In this document: one piece after another, positions 17,628-25,512 of the stretch | Layout: each line of letters begins with the position of its first letter | How positions within the stretch are numbered: position 1 is the first letter of the stretch | NCBI GenBank assembly: GCA_964623515.1 | Contig: CAZURV010000002.1 | Span: 62,001-126,000, forward strand | Source: RUG714 sp964623515 | GTDB taxonomy: Bacteria; Bacillota; Clostridia; Oscillospirales; Acutalibacteraceae | Direction of reading: 5' to 3' | Length of the DNA: 64,000 nucleotides | The notes under the pieces: generated by a model | What the model was told of the DNA's origin: nothing | What the model saw: only the letters and a program-made list of their open reading frames with translations | The model's database searches: none | Position numbers and translations under genes: made by a program

Positions 17628-18971
17628 ATGCAGTTAACAAACGAATATCTGCTTTCCGTTCAGAAGAAAGCAGAAGAAAAGAACCCCGGTGAAAAAGAAT
17701 TTCACCAGGCGGTAAAAGAAGTGCTTATGTCTCTTCAGCCACTCGTTGAAAAAGAACCTAAGTACATAGAATCAGGCGTTATTGAAAGACTGATTGAGCC
17801 TGAGAGACAAATTATGTTCCGTGTTCCCTGGCAGGATGACAACGGCAAAATCCGTGTAAACAGAGGATTCCGCGTTCAGTTCAACTCTGCTATCGGACCA
17901 TATAAAGGCGGACTCAGATTCCATCCTTCGGTTTATCTCGGAATTATCAAATTCCTCGGATTCGAGCAGATTTTCAAAAACAGCCTCACAACGCTTCCGA
18001 TGGGCGGCGCAAAAGGCGGTTCTGACTTTGACCCGAAAGGTAAAAGCGACGCTGAAATTATGCGTTTCTGCCAAAGCTTTATGACTGAACTCTACAGACA
18101 TATCGGTCCCGACACCGACGTTCCGGCAGGCGATATCAACGTAGGCGCAAGAGAAATCGGATATCTGTTCGGTCAGTACAAAAGAATCAGGAATGAATTT
18201 TCAGGCGTGCTTACAGGAAAAGGACTCTCTTTCGGCGGCTCTCTTGCAAGAACAGAAGCTACCGGATACGGTCTGTGCTATTTCACTGAAGAAATGCTCA
18301 AGGCGAACGGAAAAAGCTTCAAAGATAAAACCGTTGTTATTTCCGGTTCCGGCAACGTTGCAATTTATGCAACCGAAAAAGCGACGCAACTCGGCGCAAA
18401 AGTTGTTGCACTCTGCGATTCAAACGGATATATATATGACAAAAACGGAGTCGATCTCGATGCAGTTAAACAGATTAAAGAGGTTGAAAGAAAGAGAATC
18501 AAAGAATATCTCAACTACCATCCCGAAGCAGAATACAAAGAGGGATGCAAAGGCATTTGGACAATTCCCTGTGACATTGCTCTTCCGTGCGCAACACAGA
18601 ATGAAATAGACGAAGCCTCTGCAAAAGCTCTTGCCGCCAACGGTTGCTTCGCAGTTGCAGAAGGTGCCAATATGCCATCAACTCCCGAAGCAATCGAAGT
18701 TTATTTTGCAAACAACATGCTTTACGGACCTGCAAAAGCGGCAAACGCCGGCGGCGTGGCGGTTTCAGGCCTTGAAATGAGCCAGAACAGCGAAAGACTT
18801 TCCTGGAGCTTTGAAAAAGTTGACAGTATGCTGAAAGACATCATGGCAGACATATTCAAAAGCTGTGATGAAAAAAGCAAAAAATACGGTCTTCCGGGCA
18901 ACTATATGGCAGGTGCAAATATTGCAGGATTCATCAAAGTTGCAGATGCAATGATTGCACAAGGCAATTGA
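17628..18971 (+). CDS. gdhA: NADP-type glutamate dehydrogenase
   Basis: 447 residues, the length of hexameric small-subunit GDH. Interconverts 2-oxoglutarate plus ammonium and glutamate. Substrate-binding PYKGGLRFHPSV and the catalytic-Lys motif LPMGGAKGGSDFDPKGKS are intact; the Rossmann domain has VVISGSGNVAIYA. The pattern is that of the NADP(H) biosynthetic type, although cofactor cannot be proven by eye. SD AAGGGG precedes the ATG. Monocistronic in appearance. Confidence 0.95.
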   Translation: MQLTNEYLLSVQKKAEEKNPGEKEFHQAVKEVLMSLQPLVEKEPKYIESGVIERLIEPERQIMFRVPWQDDNGKIRVNRGFRVQFNSAIGPYKGGLRFHPSVYLGIIKFLGFEQIFKNSLTTLPMGGAKGGSDFDPKGKSDAEIMRFCQSFMTELYRHIGPDTDVPAGDINVGAREIGYLFGQYKRIRNEFSGVLTGKGLSFGGSLARTEATGYGLCYFTEEMLKANGKSFKDKTVVISGSGNVAIYATEKATQLGAKVVALCDSNGYIYDKNGVDLDAVKQIKEVERKRIKEYLNYHPEAEYKEGCKGIWTIPCDIALPCATQNEIDEASAKALAANGCFAVAEGANMPSTPEAIEVYFANNMLYGPAKAANAGGVAVSGLEMSQNSERLSWSFEKVDSMLKDIMADIFKSCDEKSKKYGLPGNYMAGANIAGFIKVADAMIAQGN

Positions 18972-19080
18972 TTCCTATCGTGCTTCAGTAACTATAAATT
19001 ACTATATTCATATGCTCCCAAAAATACGGTGTTTCCTGAACAAAGCAGTTCGGCAAATTTGCGTAGAGCATATCTGCTAC

Positions 19081-19107
19081 AGAGAGCCGATGTCATATCG
19101 GCTCTCT
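19081..19107. terminator. Hairpin between gdhA and the metY/metA relic
   Basis: AGAGAGCCGATG / TATCGGCTCTCT forms a 12-position stem with one G-T pair around TCA. Weak T content on either side. It could terminate gdhA (plus) or the metY transcript (minus). Its minus-strand arm also contains the last codons of the metA relic. Confidence 0.55.
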
Positions 19108-19424
19108 GTTATCATTATTATCAGGGAAATAATGTGCAGGAATTTGAATGTTAACGCCTGCTGACCTATCTCTGTAATATGCCTCCGGCAGGGTTGTCGC
19201 ATCCTATTCCGCATGCCCTGTAACGAACACCTTGTTGTCCTCCCGCAGTTGAAACTGCAAACACGCCTGCCTCATCACTCTCTGCGAGAAGCTCCAACTC
19301 CGGAACAGAAAGAATCTCTTCTTTTAAAATAGTTGTGTGTCTGGAATGCGGCATCCATGACAAAAATATTCACCGATGCAAGAATCTTAGCGGCAGGCAG
19401 GACATTGGAATTTCAGATTGGCAT
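19093..19424 (-). pseudogene. metA: Degenerate metA (homoserine O-acyltransferase) relic
   Basis: Minus-strand reading starts with SD AAAGGAGG and ATG at 19424. It gives MPI, a stop, then NSNVLPAAKILASVNIFVM, matching the MetA N-terminus (compare MPIKIPNNLP...ENIFVM of the intact copy). It then jumps to the region after residue ~190: MPHSRHTTILKEEI, LAESDEAGVFAVSTAGGQQ. A frameshift follows, then VFVTGHAE, a stop, and DATTLPEAYYRDRSAGVN...HYFPDNNDNREP. About 165 residues including the catalytic Cys are deleted, and the last ~25-30 residues are missing. It lies 70 bp downstream of metY, suggesting an ancestral metY-metA operon. Confidence 0.88.
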
Positions 19425-19494
19425 GCTTGCCCTCCTTTATAACAAAAGCAAATCTGCGCCGGCAATCATTTGCCGGCGCAGATTTTATTTACCT

Positions 19495-20781
19495 TTATTT
19501 TACAGCCGCAAATCCCTTGTCAAGATCGGCAATAATATCGTCAATATGTTCCGTTCCAATAGACAGGCGAATGGTGTTCGGATGAATGTCCTGATCATTC
19601 AATTCGTCTGCAGACAGTTGCGAATGCGTTGTCGTTGCAGGATGGATTACAAGGGATTTCACATCCGCCACATTGGCAAGCAGTGAGAAGATTTCCAGCG
19701 CATCAATAAACGCATGTGCTTCTTTCTGCCCGCCTTTAATGTCAAAGGTAAAGATGGAGGCACCCCCGTTCGGGAAGTATTTGTTATACAGTGCATTCTG
19801 CGGATGCTCCGGCAACGAAGGGTGGTTTACCTTTTCTACCAGAGGATGTTTTGCAAGATACTCCACCACCTTTTTTGTGTTCTCCGCATGGCGTTCAAGA
19901 CGTAGCGACAGCGTCTCAATTCCCTGCAAAAGCAGGAATGCATTGAATGGAGAAATTGTGGCACCCGTATCACGAAGCAGAATGGCGCGAATATATGTGA
20001 CAAAGGCTGCGGGCCCAACGGCATCGGCAAAAGAGATTCCATGATAACTGGGATTTGCCTTTGCAATGGGGGCATAACGGTCTGCATTTGCTTTCCAGTC
20101 AAACTTTCCGGAATCAACAATCACACCGCCCAGCGTTGTGCCGTGCCCGCCGAGGAACTTTGTTGCACTATGGACAACGATATCCGCACCATGCTCAATC
20201 GGACGGATGAGGTACGGCGTGCCGAAAGTGTTGTCAATCACGACCGGTATGTTATGCGCGTGTGCGATTTTGGCAATGGCATCGATATCAGGGATATCGC
20301 TGTTCGGATTTCCCAGCGTCTCGATAAAGATTGCCTTGGTGTTTGCCTGAATTGCCGCTGTCACTTCATCAAGATTGTGAATGTCCACAAACGTCGTATC
20401 TACACCGTAATTCGGCAACGTATGCGCCAACAGGTTGTAGCTACCACCGTAAATAGTCTTCTGTGCAACAATATGCTCACCTTTCTGCGCCAGTGCCTCT
20501 ATGGCGTAAGTGATTGCCGCCGCACCTGATGCCAGTGCCAGTGCTGCCACACCGCCTTCAAGCGCTGCGACTCTCTTTTCAAGCACATCCTGTGTAGAAT
20601 TGGTCAGTCTTCCATAGATATTGCCGGAATCGGCAAGGCCGAAGCGAGCCGCCGCGTGTGCGGAATTGTGGAAAACATAAGATGTGGTCTGATAAATCGG
20701 AACTGCTCTGGAATCGGTCGCGGGATCAGCCTGTTCCTGCCCCACATGAAGCTGAAGGGTTTCAAATTTATAATTACTCAT
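19495..20781 (-). CDS. metY: O-acetylhomoserine sulfhydrylase (MetY)
   Basis: 428 residues. PLP enzyme that condenses O-acetylhomoserine with sulfide (or methanethiol) to homocysteine (or methionine). The Cys/Met-metabolism family signature is complete: QTTSYVFHNSAHAAARF, GAAAITYAIEAL, VVIDNTFGTPYL and the PLP-lysine motif VVHSATKFLGGHGTTLGG; the LSIGTEH C-terminus is typical. ATG 20781 is chosen because MSNYKFETLQLHVGQE is the usual N-terminus and AAAGAGG lies just upstream; a longer GTG-initiated frame at 20964 adds non-conserved sequence. The enzyme uses the product of MetA. Expression appears controlled by the attenuator and palindrome described at 21014-21287. Confidence 0.94.
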   Translation of the reverse strand: MSNYKFETLQLHVGQEQADPATDSRAVPIYQTTSYVFHNSAHAAARFGLADSGNIYGRLTNSTQDVLEKRVAALEGGVAALALASGAAAITYAIEALAQKGEHIVAQKTIYGGSYNLLAHTLPNYGVDTTFVDIHNLDEVTAAIQANTKAIFIETLGNPNSDIPDIDAIAKIAHAHNIPVVIDNTFGTPYLIRPIEHGADIVVHSATKFLGGHGTTLGGVIVDSGKFDWKANADRYAPIAKANPSYHGISFADAVGPAAFVTYIRAILLRDTGATISPFNAFLLLQGIETLSLRLERHAENTKKVVEYLAKHPLVEKVNHPSLPEHPQNALYNKYFPNGGASIFTFDIKGGQKEAHAFIDALEIFSLLANVADVKSLVIHPATTTHSQLSADELNDQDIHPNTIRLSIGTEHIDDIIADLDKGFAAVK

Positions 20782-20905
20782 GATTTTTACCTCTTTCTCT
20801 GAATGATTATTTTCAGTTTTCTGACCATTCGGTCTAACTTCTTTTCTATTTTCTTTTGCGATTGAATCTGTCAAAGAATCTGCTTGTTGTGATAACCTCC
20901 TTGAC

Positions 20906-20992
20906 TTAAAGATTATCTTCTCGGTTTCTGCATCGACACATTCGTCCTTTTCGGAAATTAGCACGAATCAATTTTTTAAAATAACTTCTCAT
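20906..20992 (-). CDS. Second short leader ORF upstream of metY (28 codons)
   Basis: ATG at 20992 with AAGGAAAT upstream. It encodes 28 residues, basic, with the centre GRMCRCRNRE. It lies between the leader terminator and metY, and is too short for family assignment. It could be a second leader peptide or translational spacer, or chance. Confidence 0.3.
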   Translation of the reverse strand: MRSYFKKLIRANFRKGRMCRCRNREDNL

Positions 20993-21013
20993 TCTCTTAT
21001 TTCCTTTCATTTC

Positions 21014-21046
21014 AAAAAAATCGGGAGACTCCGAAGAATCTTCCGA
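21014..21046 (-). terminator. Leader terminator upstream of metY (attenuator)
   Basis: In the minus-strand RNA, TCGGAAGA (21046-21039) pairs with TCTCCCGA (21028-21021), 7 of 8 pairs, with a 10-base loop, followed by seven U residues (21020-21014). It lies between the leader peptide ORF and metY on the same strand. The 5' arm plus loop (21041-21029) can instead pair with 21108-21094 inside the leader ORF: CTCCGA with TCGGAG and GAATCT with AGATTC, 12 pairs in all. The two structures exclude each other. Confidence 0.75.
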
Positions 21047-21077
21047 CAAAGTGTGATACAGACCATCAGATCATGCA

Positions 21078-21188
21078 TCACTTCTTTTTACAGAGATTCC
21101 AATCGGAGAGTAGCACAAAGCCGCGCATGCACATCTGCATACGCATCGTTTCACACATATCGATAATATTGCGTACAGACTTTTTCAT
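21078..21188 (-). CDS. metY leader peptide, Met/Cys-rich (36 aa)
   Basis: ATG at 21188 with a strong AAAGGAG 9 bases upstream, about 30 bp after a good -10. 36 residues with six Met and three Cys; the cluster MCETMRMQMCM occupies residues 11-21. Codons 11-21 lie 15-45 bases before the segment (21108-21094) that would form the antiterminator. This is the geometry of a classical attenuator: a ribosome stalling for lack of charged Met- or Cys-tRNA leaves the antiterminator free to form, while unhindered translation covers it. No such peptide is known to me by name. Sequence facts are direct; the mechanism is inferred. Confidence 0.7.
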   Translation of the reverse strand: MKKSVRNIIDMCETMRMQMCMRGFVLLSDWNLCKKK

Positions 21189-21219
21189 GGCTGCTTACTC
21201 CTTTCAGCCTGATAATCTT

Positions 21220-21249
21220 ATTATACTCAGATACTCGTTGCTTGTCCAA
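21220..21249 (-). promoter_or_regulatory. Promoter of the metY leader transcript
   Basis: Minus strand: TTGGAC (21249-21244), 18 bp spacer, TATAAT (21225-21220). The leader peptide start codon is about 30 bp downstream. Confidence 0.7.
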
Positions 21250-21270
21250 TACGACATTTTGATATGCAGG

Positions 21271-21287
21271 TATAGGCTGTGCCTATA
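21271..21287. promoter_or_regulatory. Perfect 17-bp palindrome, candidate LysR-regulator box
   Basis: TATAGGCTGTGCCTATA has 7-bp arms around TGT and contains the T-N11-A core of LysR-type binding sites. It is centred about 30 bp upstream of the metY -35 and overlaps the last codons of the lysR gene. Position fits activation of metY by that regulator. Confidence 0.6.
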
Positions 21288-22218
21288 GCTTGCAATTTGA
21301 ATTCTCCTGCAAATAACGTGTAAGCTCAGATATGTAAAGTGCGGCCATCGGACTTTGAATCATATTTTTCTTTACGATATATCCGATTTCCATTTTGCTG
21401 TCAGAACTTTCGTTTTCCGGTTCAAAGGGAACGGCAATATAATCCGCTCCGTTGAGTTCCGCACTGATGATTCCCGAACAGAGTGTATATCCAAGAAGCC
21501 CTACCATCAAATTCAACATGGTGGCGCGATCATTGGCTTTGATTGTCTGAGCATACTCATTTGTGCTTAGGATTTCTTCCGCATAGTAGAAAGATCCTGA
21601 AGATCCCTGTTCAAATGACAGGCAGGGATAGTCGGACAATTCTTCAAATTTGATACTTTTATTGGAAGCGAGCGGATGTCCTTTCCAAAGATATACATAA
21701 GCGTCACAGTCGATTAAATGATGAAATTCAAGATCGTTTGAGCTCAGAATCTTTCCAAGCGCCTTGCGGTTAAAATCATTCAAGTACAAAATGCCTATTT
21801 CGCTTATTCCCGCACTTACATCATCAATAACCTCTCTTGTTTTTGTTTCTCGGATTGCAAACTCGTATTTCTCCGCGTCAAACTGCTTGACCATTTCTAC
21901 AAAACTTTTTACAGCAAAAGAATAATGCTGCGTGGAAATACCGAACTTCTTTTTGACTTTTCCGCTCTTTCCGTATTTTGCAAGCACCCTGTCGTATTGG
22001 ATGACTGCATCCCTTGCATAAGGAATGAATTCCGCACCGTCATTGGTGAGCGTAACGCCTCGACCTCTTCGGTGAAAAAGTGTGATGCCAAGTTCATTTT
22101 CAAGTTCTCTCACAGAAGATGAGAGAGAAGGCTGCGAAACATAGAGAATCTCCGCCGCCTTATTCATGGATCCCGCCTCTGCTATCGTCAGGACGTATCG
22201 TAATTGTTGAATTGTCAT
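21283..22218 (-). CDS. LysR-family transcriptional regulator, probable regulator of metY
   Basis: 311 residues. N-terminal winged HTH: MTIQQLRYVLTIAEAGSMNKAA, LYVSQPSLSSSVRELENELG and LFHRRGRGVTLTNDG; residues 90-300 form the substrate-binding-like effector domain. It lies directly upstream of metY on the same strand with a palindrome at its 3' end. By analogy with CysL/MetR/CmbR-like regulators it may sense a sulfur metabolite; the effector is unknown. Start ATG follows a weak SD. Confidence 0.85.
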   Translation of the reverse strand: MTIQQLRYVLTIAEAGSMNKAAEILYVSQPSLSSSVRELENELGITLFHRRGRGVTLTNDGAEFIPYARDAVIQYDRVLAKYGKSGKVKKKFGISTQHYSFAVKSFVEMVKQFDAEKYEFAIRETKTREVIDDVSAGISEIGILYLNDFNRKALGKILSSNDLEFHHLIDCDAYVYLWKGHPLASNKSIKFEELSDYPCLSFEQGSSGSFYYAEEILSTNEYAQTIKANDRATMLNLMVGLLGYTLCSGIISAELNGADYIAVPFEPENESSDSKMEIGYIVKKNMIQSPMAALYISELTRYLQENSNCKL

Positions 22219-22715
22219 TTAGATTCCACCAATCCCTTGCTTAATATCCGATACTGATCCGGGCGGCGATAAAGCAAATATTTCTTATCATATTATTTTT
22301 TATCTACCATCCCAAATAATCAAATCTTCCGAGTCATCCGCAAAAATAAGGATGTCTCTATTCCTGCCAATCCTCGTGGAACGGCCGCAGACGATCATAT
22401 GCTTTTTCCCCTGCTCTGTTACACATAGCGATAACGGCAGAGGGCTGTATAGCCTGTATGTGCAACATTTCTCCCGGCTCTCCGACCGGGTCGGTTGTCG
22501 GAATAATCATCAGATTTCCCCTCTTATTACGTTCCAATATTTTCGTTCGGTTTCTCTATCCCTTAAAAGATGTTCTCACATATCCATTATAACAAATATT
22601 TTACATTCTTTGTTGCAACTGCTTTTCATAAAAATATGCGCATCCAAATGTATCTGCCCTTTGGGAGGCATATCAAGTTTTATAAAAGAAATATTTTTTG
22701 CTTTTTCAAGATGGG
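22219..22715. other. Intergenic region between lysR and the pseudouridine synthase gene
   Basis: About 500 bp. Apart from a 50-codon minus-strand ORF (22358-22510), no gene, riboswitch or clear terminator was recognised. AT-rich near 22560-22700. Confidence 0.4.
22358..22510 (-). CDS. Small hypothetical protein (50 aa)
   Basis: ATG at 22510 preceded by GAGGGG. 50 residues beginning MIIPTTDPVGEPGEML and ending PFHEDWQE, soluble in character and with a composition like real protein. No family recognised. It might be a complete small protein or the remaining end of a larger lost gene. Confidence 0.4.
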   Translation of the reverse strand: MIIPTTDPVGEPGEMLHIQAIQPSAVIAMCNRAGEKAYDRLRPFHEDWQE

Positions 22716-23630
22716 TTAAACCATATTGGCTTCTTCACGCAAAAAATCCCGCTTAAAATGTTTTGGCAGAAGCGGGGTCCAATCCTCCGGCAACGGCGCA
22801 CAGACCGTAATCTTTTTCTCCGTTACGGGATGTATAAAGGAAACTTTTCCGCAATGCAGACACTGGTGGTTTATTTTTTCGTTCGGAACGCCATACATCG
22901 TATCGCCGATTAACGGATACCCTATATTACTGAAATGCACTCTTATCTGATGCGTTCTGCCTGTTTCGGGATGTATTTCCAGCAAAGTAAGTCCGCCAAA
23001 AGATGCAATTGGTTTGTAATGCGTTACCGCATGAATCCCTCTCTTGTCCGCCATGCGCCTGATGTTCATTTTATCGGGTCTAAAAACCGGAACATCAATC
23101 GTTCCGCTGCTTTCTATCATCCCGTCCGCCAGCGCATAATATGTTTTCCTTATACTGCCTGAAAGCTTATATGCCGCAAGCTTGTTCAGCGCAATAACCA
23201 CACATCCGGTAGTATCTCGATCAAGCCTGTTTACCGCTCTGAAAGTACAGCGAAAATTTTCTTTTTTTAGATATGCCGAAACCGCGTTGGCAAGCGTGTC
23301 CCCCTGATGATTTCTGGACGGATGACACACGGTAAATGCCTTTTTGTTCACAATCAGCAAATCTACGTCCCGATAAAGGATGTCTATAGGTAAATCTGTC
23401 GGAGGGATTTCATTGTTTCCGCACGGAATGAGAACGGTAAGAACATCTCCGGGATTCAACACATCCACAGTCCGTATATGCGAACCGTTTACGCATATTC
23501 CGTCTTCTGTGCGCTTTAGTTCTTTAATCAGTGAAGCCGAATAGCCTTTTTGCAATCTCAAAAACTGATTTACCGTACAAGTTTCCATGATTTTATAGTC
23601 AATTTTTCTTATCATTTTTATAATCGGCAT
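22716..23630 (-). CDS. RluA-family 23S rRNA/tRNA pseudouridine synthase
   Basis: 304 residues. N-terminal S4-like RNA-binding part (TVNQFLRLQKGYSASLIKELKR), then the catalytic motif NRLDRDTTGCVVIALNK containing the catalytic Asp, and HQIRVHFSNIGYPLIGDTMYG near the C-terminus. RluD-like specificity (large-subunit rRNA) is likely but not provable. Start ATG 23630 follows the ABC-transporter stop codon by one base; later Met codons remain possible. The lysine-rich motif order is intact. Confidence 0.88.
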   Translation of the reverse strand: MPIIKMIRKIDYKIMETCTVNQFLRLQKGYSASLIKELKRTEDGICVNGSHIRTVDVLNPGDVLTVLIPCGNNEIPPTDLPIDILYRDVDLLIVNKKAFTVCHPSRNHQGDTLANAVSAYLKKENFRCTFRAVNRLDRDTTGCVVIALNKLAAYKLSGSIRKTYYALADGMIESSGTIDVPVFRPDKMNIRRMADKRGIHAVTHYKPIASFGGLTLLEIHPETGRTHQIRVHFSNIGYPLIGDTMYGVPNEKINHQCLHCGKVSFIHPVTEKKITVCAPLPEDWTPLLPKHFKRDFLREEANMV

Positions 23631-23631
23631 G

Positions 23632-25512
23632 TCAGTCCTGCGGTGAAGTCTTGCCTAAAAACTGTGCGTTGTAAAGCTCGTAATAAAAACCTTTTTCGGC
23701 AATCAGTTCCGAATGATTTCCGCTTTCCACAATCTGACCGTTGTTCATCACAAGTATCATATCGGCATCCCTAATCGTTGAAAGGCGGTGCGCAATAACA
23801 AACGAGGTTCTGTCTTTCATCATTTCAAGCATCGCTTTCTGGATAAGCACCTCTGTACGCGTATCAACAGACGATGTGGCCTCATCCAGAATTAAAATCG
23901 CGGGATCTGCAAGCAACGCTCTTGCAATTGTTATGAGCTGACGCTGTCCCTGTGAAACATTGGAGCCGTCCTCCTCCAGAACGGTATCGTAACCCTCAGA
24001 TAACGTTTTAATGAAGTGATTGGCTCTTGCAGCTTTTGCGGCAGCGACAATTTCGTCGTTTGTCGAGCCTTCCTTGCCGTAAGCGATATTATCGCGGATT
24101 GTACCGTTAAACAGCCATGTATCCTGAAGCACCATTCCAAATGTGTTGCGCAGTTCTTCTTTGCTTATACTGCTGATATTGATATCATCTATCAAGATTT
24201 CTCCTCCGCACAGCTCATAAAAGCGCATAAGAAGGTTAACGAGCGTTGTTTTTCCGGCGCCTGTAGGTCCAACGATTGCAACGGTCTGCCCCGGTTCAAC
24301 CACAAGATTCATATTCTCAATCAGCGGTTTGTCTTTTTCATATCTGAACCGCACATTTCGGAATTCAACCTTTCCTTTAACTTGTTCCAGCGATTCGGTA
24401 ACAGGTGTCTCGATTTCATCTTCTTCATCCAGCAGATTAAATATTCTTTCCGCTGAAGCGATTGCCGACTGAAGCTGATTGATAATATTAGATATATTCT
24501 GAATCGGATGCGTGAAAAGCTTTGAATAAACAAGAAATGCCGTTATGTCTCCGATTTGTATGATTCCGTGAATGCTGAATACTCCTCCGACAACGCATAT
24601 AAGCACAAATATAATATTGTTTATAACATCGTTCAGCGGCGTAACAAGGCCTGAAATAAACTGAGATTTTTGGCTGGAACGACGGAGCTCATTATTGATG
24701 TCGTCGAATTCTTCAATGCTCTGCGCTTGCTGATTAAAAGCTTTAACGAGTTTATGCCCGGTATACATCTCCTCAATATGCCCGTTTATCTCGCCCATCT
24801 GCTCCCATTGCTTTTTAAAGAATTTCTGGCTTCGCTTTGCAATCGCCGTAGTAACAAGCGAACACAGAGGCAGTGCAACCATCGTGATTACCGCAAGCGT
24901 CAAATTTGTTATAAGCATCATGATTATAATTCCGACAATCGTTACGGCAGCAATGATAAGCTGGGTTATGCTGTTCTGCATGGAGCGCGAAATATTATCT
25001 ATATCATTCGTTATCCTTGAAAGCACATCGCCCTTTGAGTTGGAATCAAAATAGCGTAGCGGCAAAGTTGTAAGTTTCGCATTTACCCTTCGCCTGAGAT
25101 TAAACACAATCCTCTGCGTGATTCCTGATATTGTGAAATTCTGCACATATGTAGCAATACAGCTTACAACATAAACAATAATTAAGAAAACAATGATTTT
25201 CCAAACATTGCTTAAATCCATAACATCGGCTTTTTCCTGGATTTTAATGCCTACCTGCGCTTTAAGCTCGGATATGAGATCTCCAAGCAGACTCGGTCCG
25301 AATATTGAAAAAACTGCACTGCCTGCAGCGGCAACAGCAATGATAGCAAGCTTGAATTTTTCAGGGCCGAAAAGATTTAAAACTTTTTTCAGCGTCCCTT
25401 TCATATCTTTGGCTCGCTCGCTCGGATCATGCTTATCCTTATTGGCATTCAGGCGTTTCTGCGCTCGTGCTTTAAGCGTGCTTTCACTGTGCGTCTTTTT
25501 TTCTTTTCTCAC
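23632..25512 (-). CDS. ABC exporter, fused permease-ATPase (subunit 2)
   Basis: 626 residues. An N-terminal basic, Lys-rich cytoplasmic tail (about 60 residues) precedes six membrane segments (residues ~55-345) and an ATPase domain: Walker A GPTGAGKTT, signature VSQGQRQLI, Walker B ILILDEATSSVD, and the switch His in VIAHRLSTIRDAD. The signature is VSQGQ rather than LSGGQ, as often seen in one partner of heterodimeric multidrug exporters. It overlaps the preceding half-transporter by 4 bp (ATGA), so the two are made together. Substrate unknown. Confidence 0.92.
   Translation of the reverse strand: MRKEKKTHSESTLKARAQKRLNANKDKHDPSERAKDMKGTLKKVLNLFGPEKFKLAIIAVAAAGSAVFSIFGPSLLGDLISELKAQVGIKIQEKADVMDLSNVWKIIVFLIIVYVVSCIATYVQNFTISGITQRIVFNLRRRVNAKLTTLPLRYFDSNSKGDVLSRITNDIDNISRSMQNSITQLIIAAVTIVGIIIMMLITNLTLAVITMVALPLCSLVTTAIAKRSQKFFKKQWEQMGEINGHIEEMYTGHKLVKAFNQQAQSIEEFDDINNELRRSSQKSQFISGLVTPLNDVINNIIFVLICVVGGVFSIHGIIQIGDITAFLVYSKLFTHPIQNISNIINQLQSAIASAERIFNLLDEEDEIETPVTESLEQVKGKVEFRNVRFRYEKDKPLIENMNLVVEPGQTVAIVGPTGAGKTTLVNLLMRFYELCGGEILIDDINISSISKEELRNTFGMVLQDTWLFNGTIRDNIAYGKEGSTNDEIVAAAKAARANHFIKTLSEGYDTVLEEDGSNVSQGQRQLITIARALLADPAILILDEATSSVDTRTEVLIQKAMLEMMKDRTSFVIAHRLSTIRDADMILVMNNGQIVESGNHSELIAEKGFYYELYNAQFLGKTSPQD

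Noticed and set aside
19333..19686. 117-codon plus-strand frame
   Set aside because: It overlaps the metA relic and the metY 3' end antisense; the minus-strand homology is decisive.
20041..20529. 162-codon plus-strand frame opposite metY
   Set aside because: Shadow of metY, whose motifs are complete; no SD or family likeness.
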